Assembly (NCBI RefSeq): GCF_011398155.1 | Contig: NZ_AP021888.1 | Location: 1,099,501-1,163,500 of the forward strand | DNA from: Thiosulfativibrio zosterae | Lineage (GTDB): Bacteria; Pseudomonadota; Gammaproteobacteria; Thiomicrospirales; Thiomicrospiraceae | Direction: 5' to 3' | Length of the DNA stretch: 64,000 nt | In this document: one piece after another, positions 63,955 through 64,000 of the stretch | Layout of the letters: every line of letters begins with the position of its first letter | How positions within the stretch are numbered: the first letter of the stretch is position 1 | Notes under the pieces: generated by a model | The model's input: only the letters and a program-made list of their open reading frames with translations | The model's database searches: none | What the model was told of the DNA's origin: nothing | Made by a program: the position numbers and the translations under genes

Positions 63955-64000
63955 ATGTCTCACGAATTTGATTTAATTAACCAATATTTTGCCCCCTTGT
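63955..64000 (+). CDS. thiL: Thiamine-monophosphate kinase (5' end only)
   Basis: The frame from ATG 63955 begins MSHEFDLINQYFAPL, matching the N-terminus of ThiL, which phosphorylates thiamine monophosphate to the diphosphate. The gene runs off the window. The order nusB-thiL is standard in proteobacteria. Too little is present for any catalytic motif. Confidence 0.75.
   Translation, partial: MSHEFDLINQYFAPL

Noticed and set aside
1-64000. CRISPR arrays, insertion sequences, prophage or rRNA genes
   Set aside because: No spaced direct repeats, transposase, integrase, phage structural or rRNA sequence was seen in either strand.

Overview
The window is a 64 kb stretch of ordinary, gene-dense bacterial chromosome of moderate, somewhat AT-rich composition. 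Gene content and synteny point to a gammaproteobacterium: an mla-type gene, yadGH, ibaG and murA followed by hisG and hisD; petABC; ffh next to a ypjD-like gene; earP with an EF-P carrying Arg32; nrdR-ribD-ribE-ribB-ribH-nusB-thiL. Short-form HisG, a PVWY cytochrome b and an E3 with its own lipoyl domain would fit a sulfur-oxidising lineage such as Thiomicrospira, Hydrogenovibrio or Thiomicrorhabdus, but that placement is inference.

Layout. 1-6.2 kb: end of mlaB, a YadGH ABC exporter, ibaG, murA, hisG, hisD, a terminator, and a Nif3-like gene. 6.3-8.9 kb: petABC (cytochrome bc1). 9-12.7 kb: radA and a hybrid histidine kinase. 12.7-15.7 kb, minus strand: an IMPase-family gene, a CorB-like CBS membrane protein and a YpjD-like protein. 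15.8-18.7 kb: ffh, a HAD phosphatase, rppH. 19-25 kb: pyruvate dehydrogenase operon aceE-aceF-lpd behind a 400 nt leader rich in hairpins. 25-30 kb: a PACE-type efflux protein, two RhlE-like helicases, a COG2509-type flavoprotein and a 7Fe ferredoxin. 30-35 kb: three c-di-GMP genes, one globin-coupled. 35-45 kb: mostly small enzymes and transporters. 45-52 kb: earP-efp, sbcDC. 51.8-53.4 kb: a frameshifted conserved gene, a truncated HipB-like regulator with paired operators, and two tRNA genes. 53.4-58 kb: small metabolic genes, a PAS/degenerate-GGDEF protein and ettA. 58-64 kb: glyA and the riboflavin operon running into nusB and thiL.

The most unusual signal is a short repeated DNA motif rather than a gene. 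It has a palindromic core CCAGGCCTGG and a directional flank YANWTTTA. There are six exact cores and three one-mismatch cores. Four copies form the upper stem of intergenic terminators, and a split copy lies in the ffh terminator. Five copies lie inside coding sequences and use all three reading frames, which points to selection on the DNA. This is the architecture of DNA-uptake signal sequences, or of a site bound by an unknown protein or methylase. I see no CRISPR array, insertion sequence, prophage or rRNA gene.
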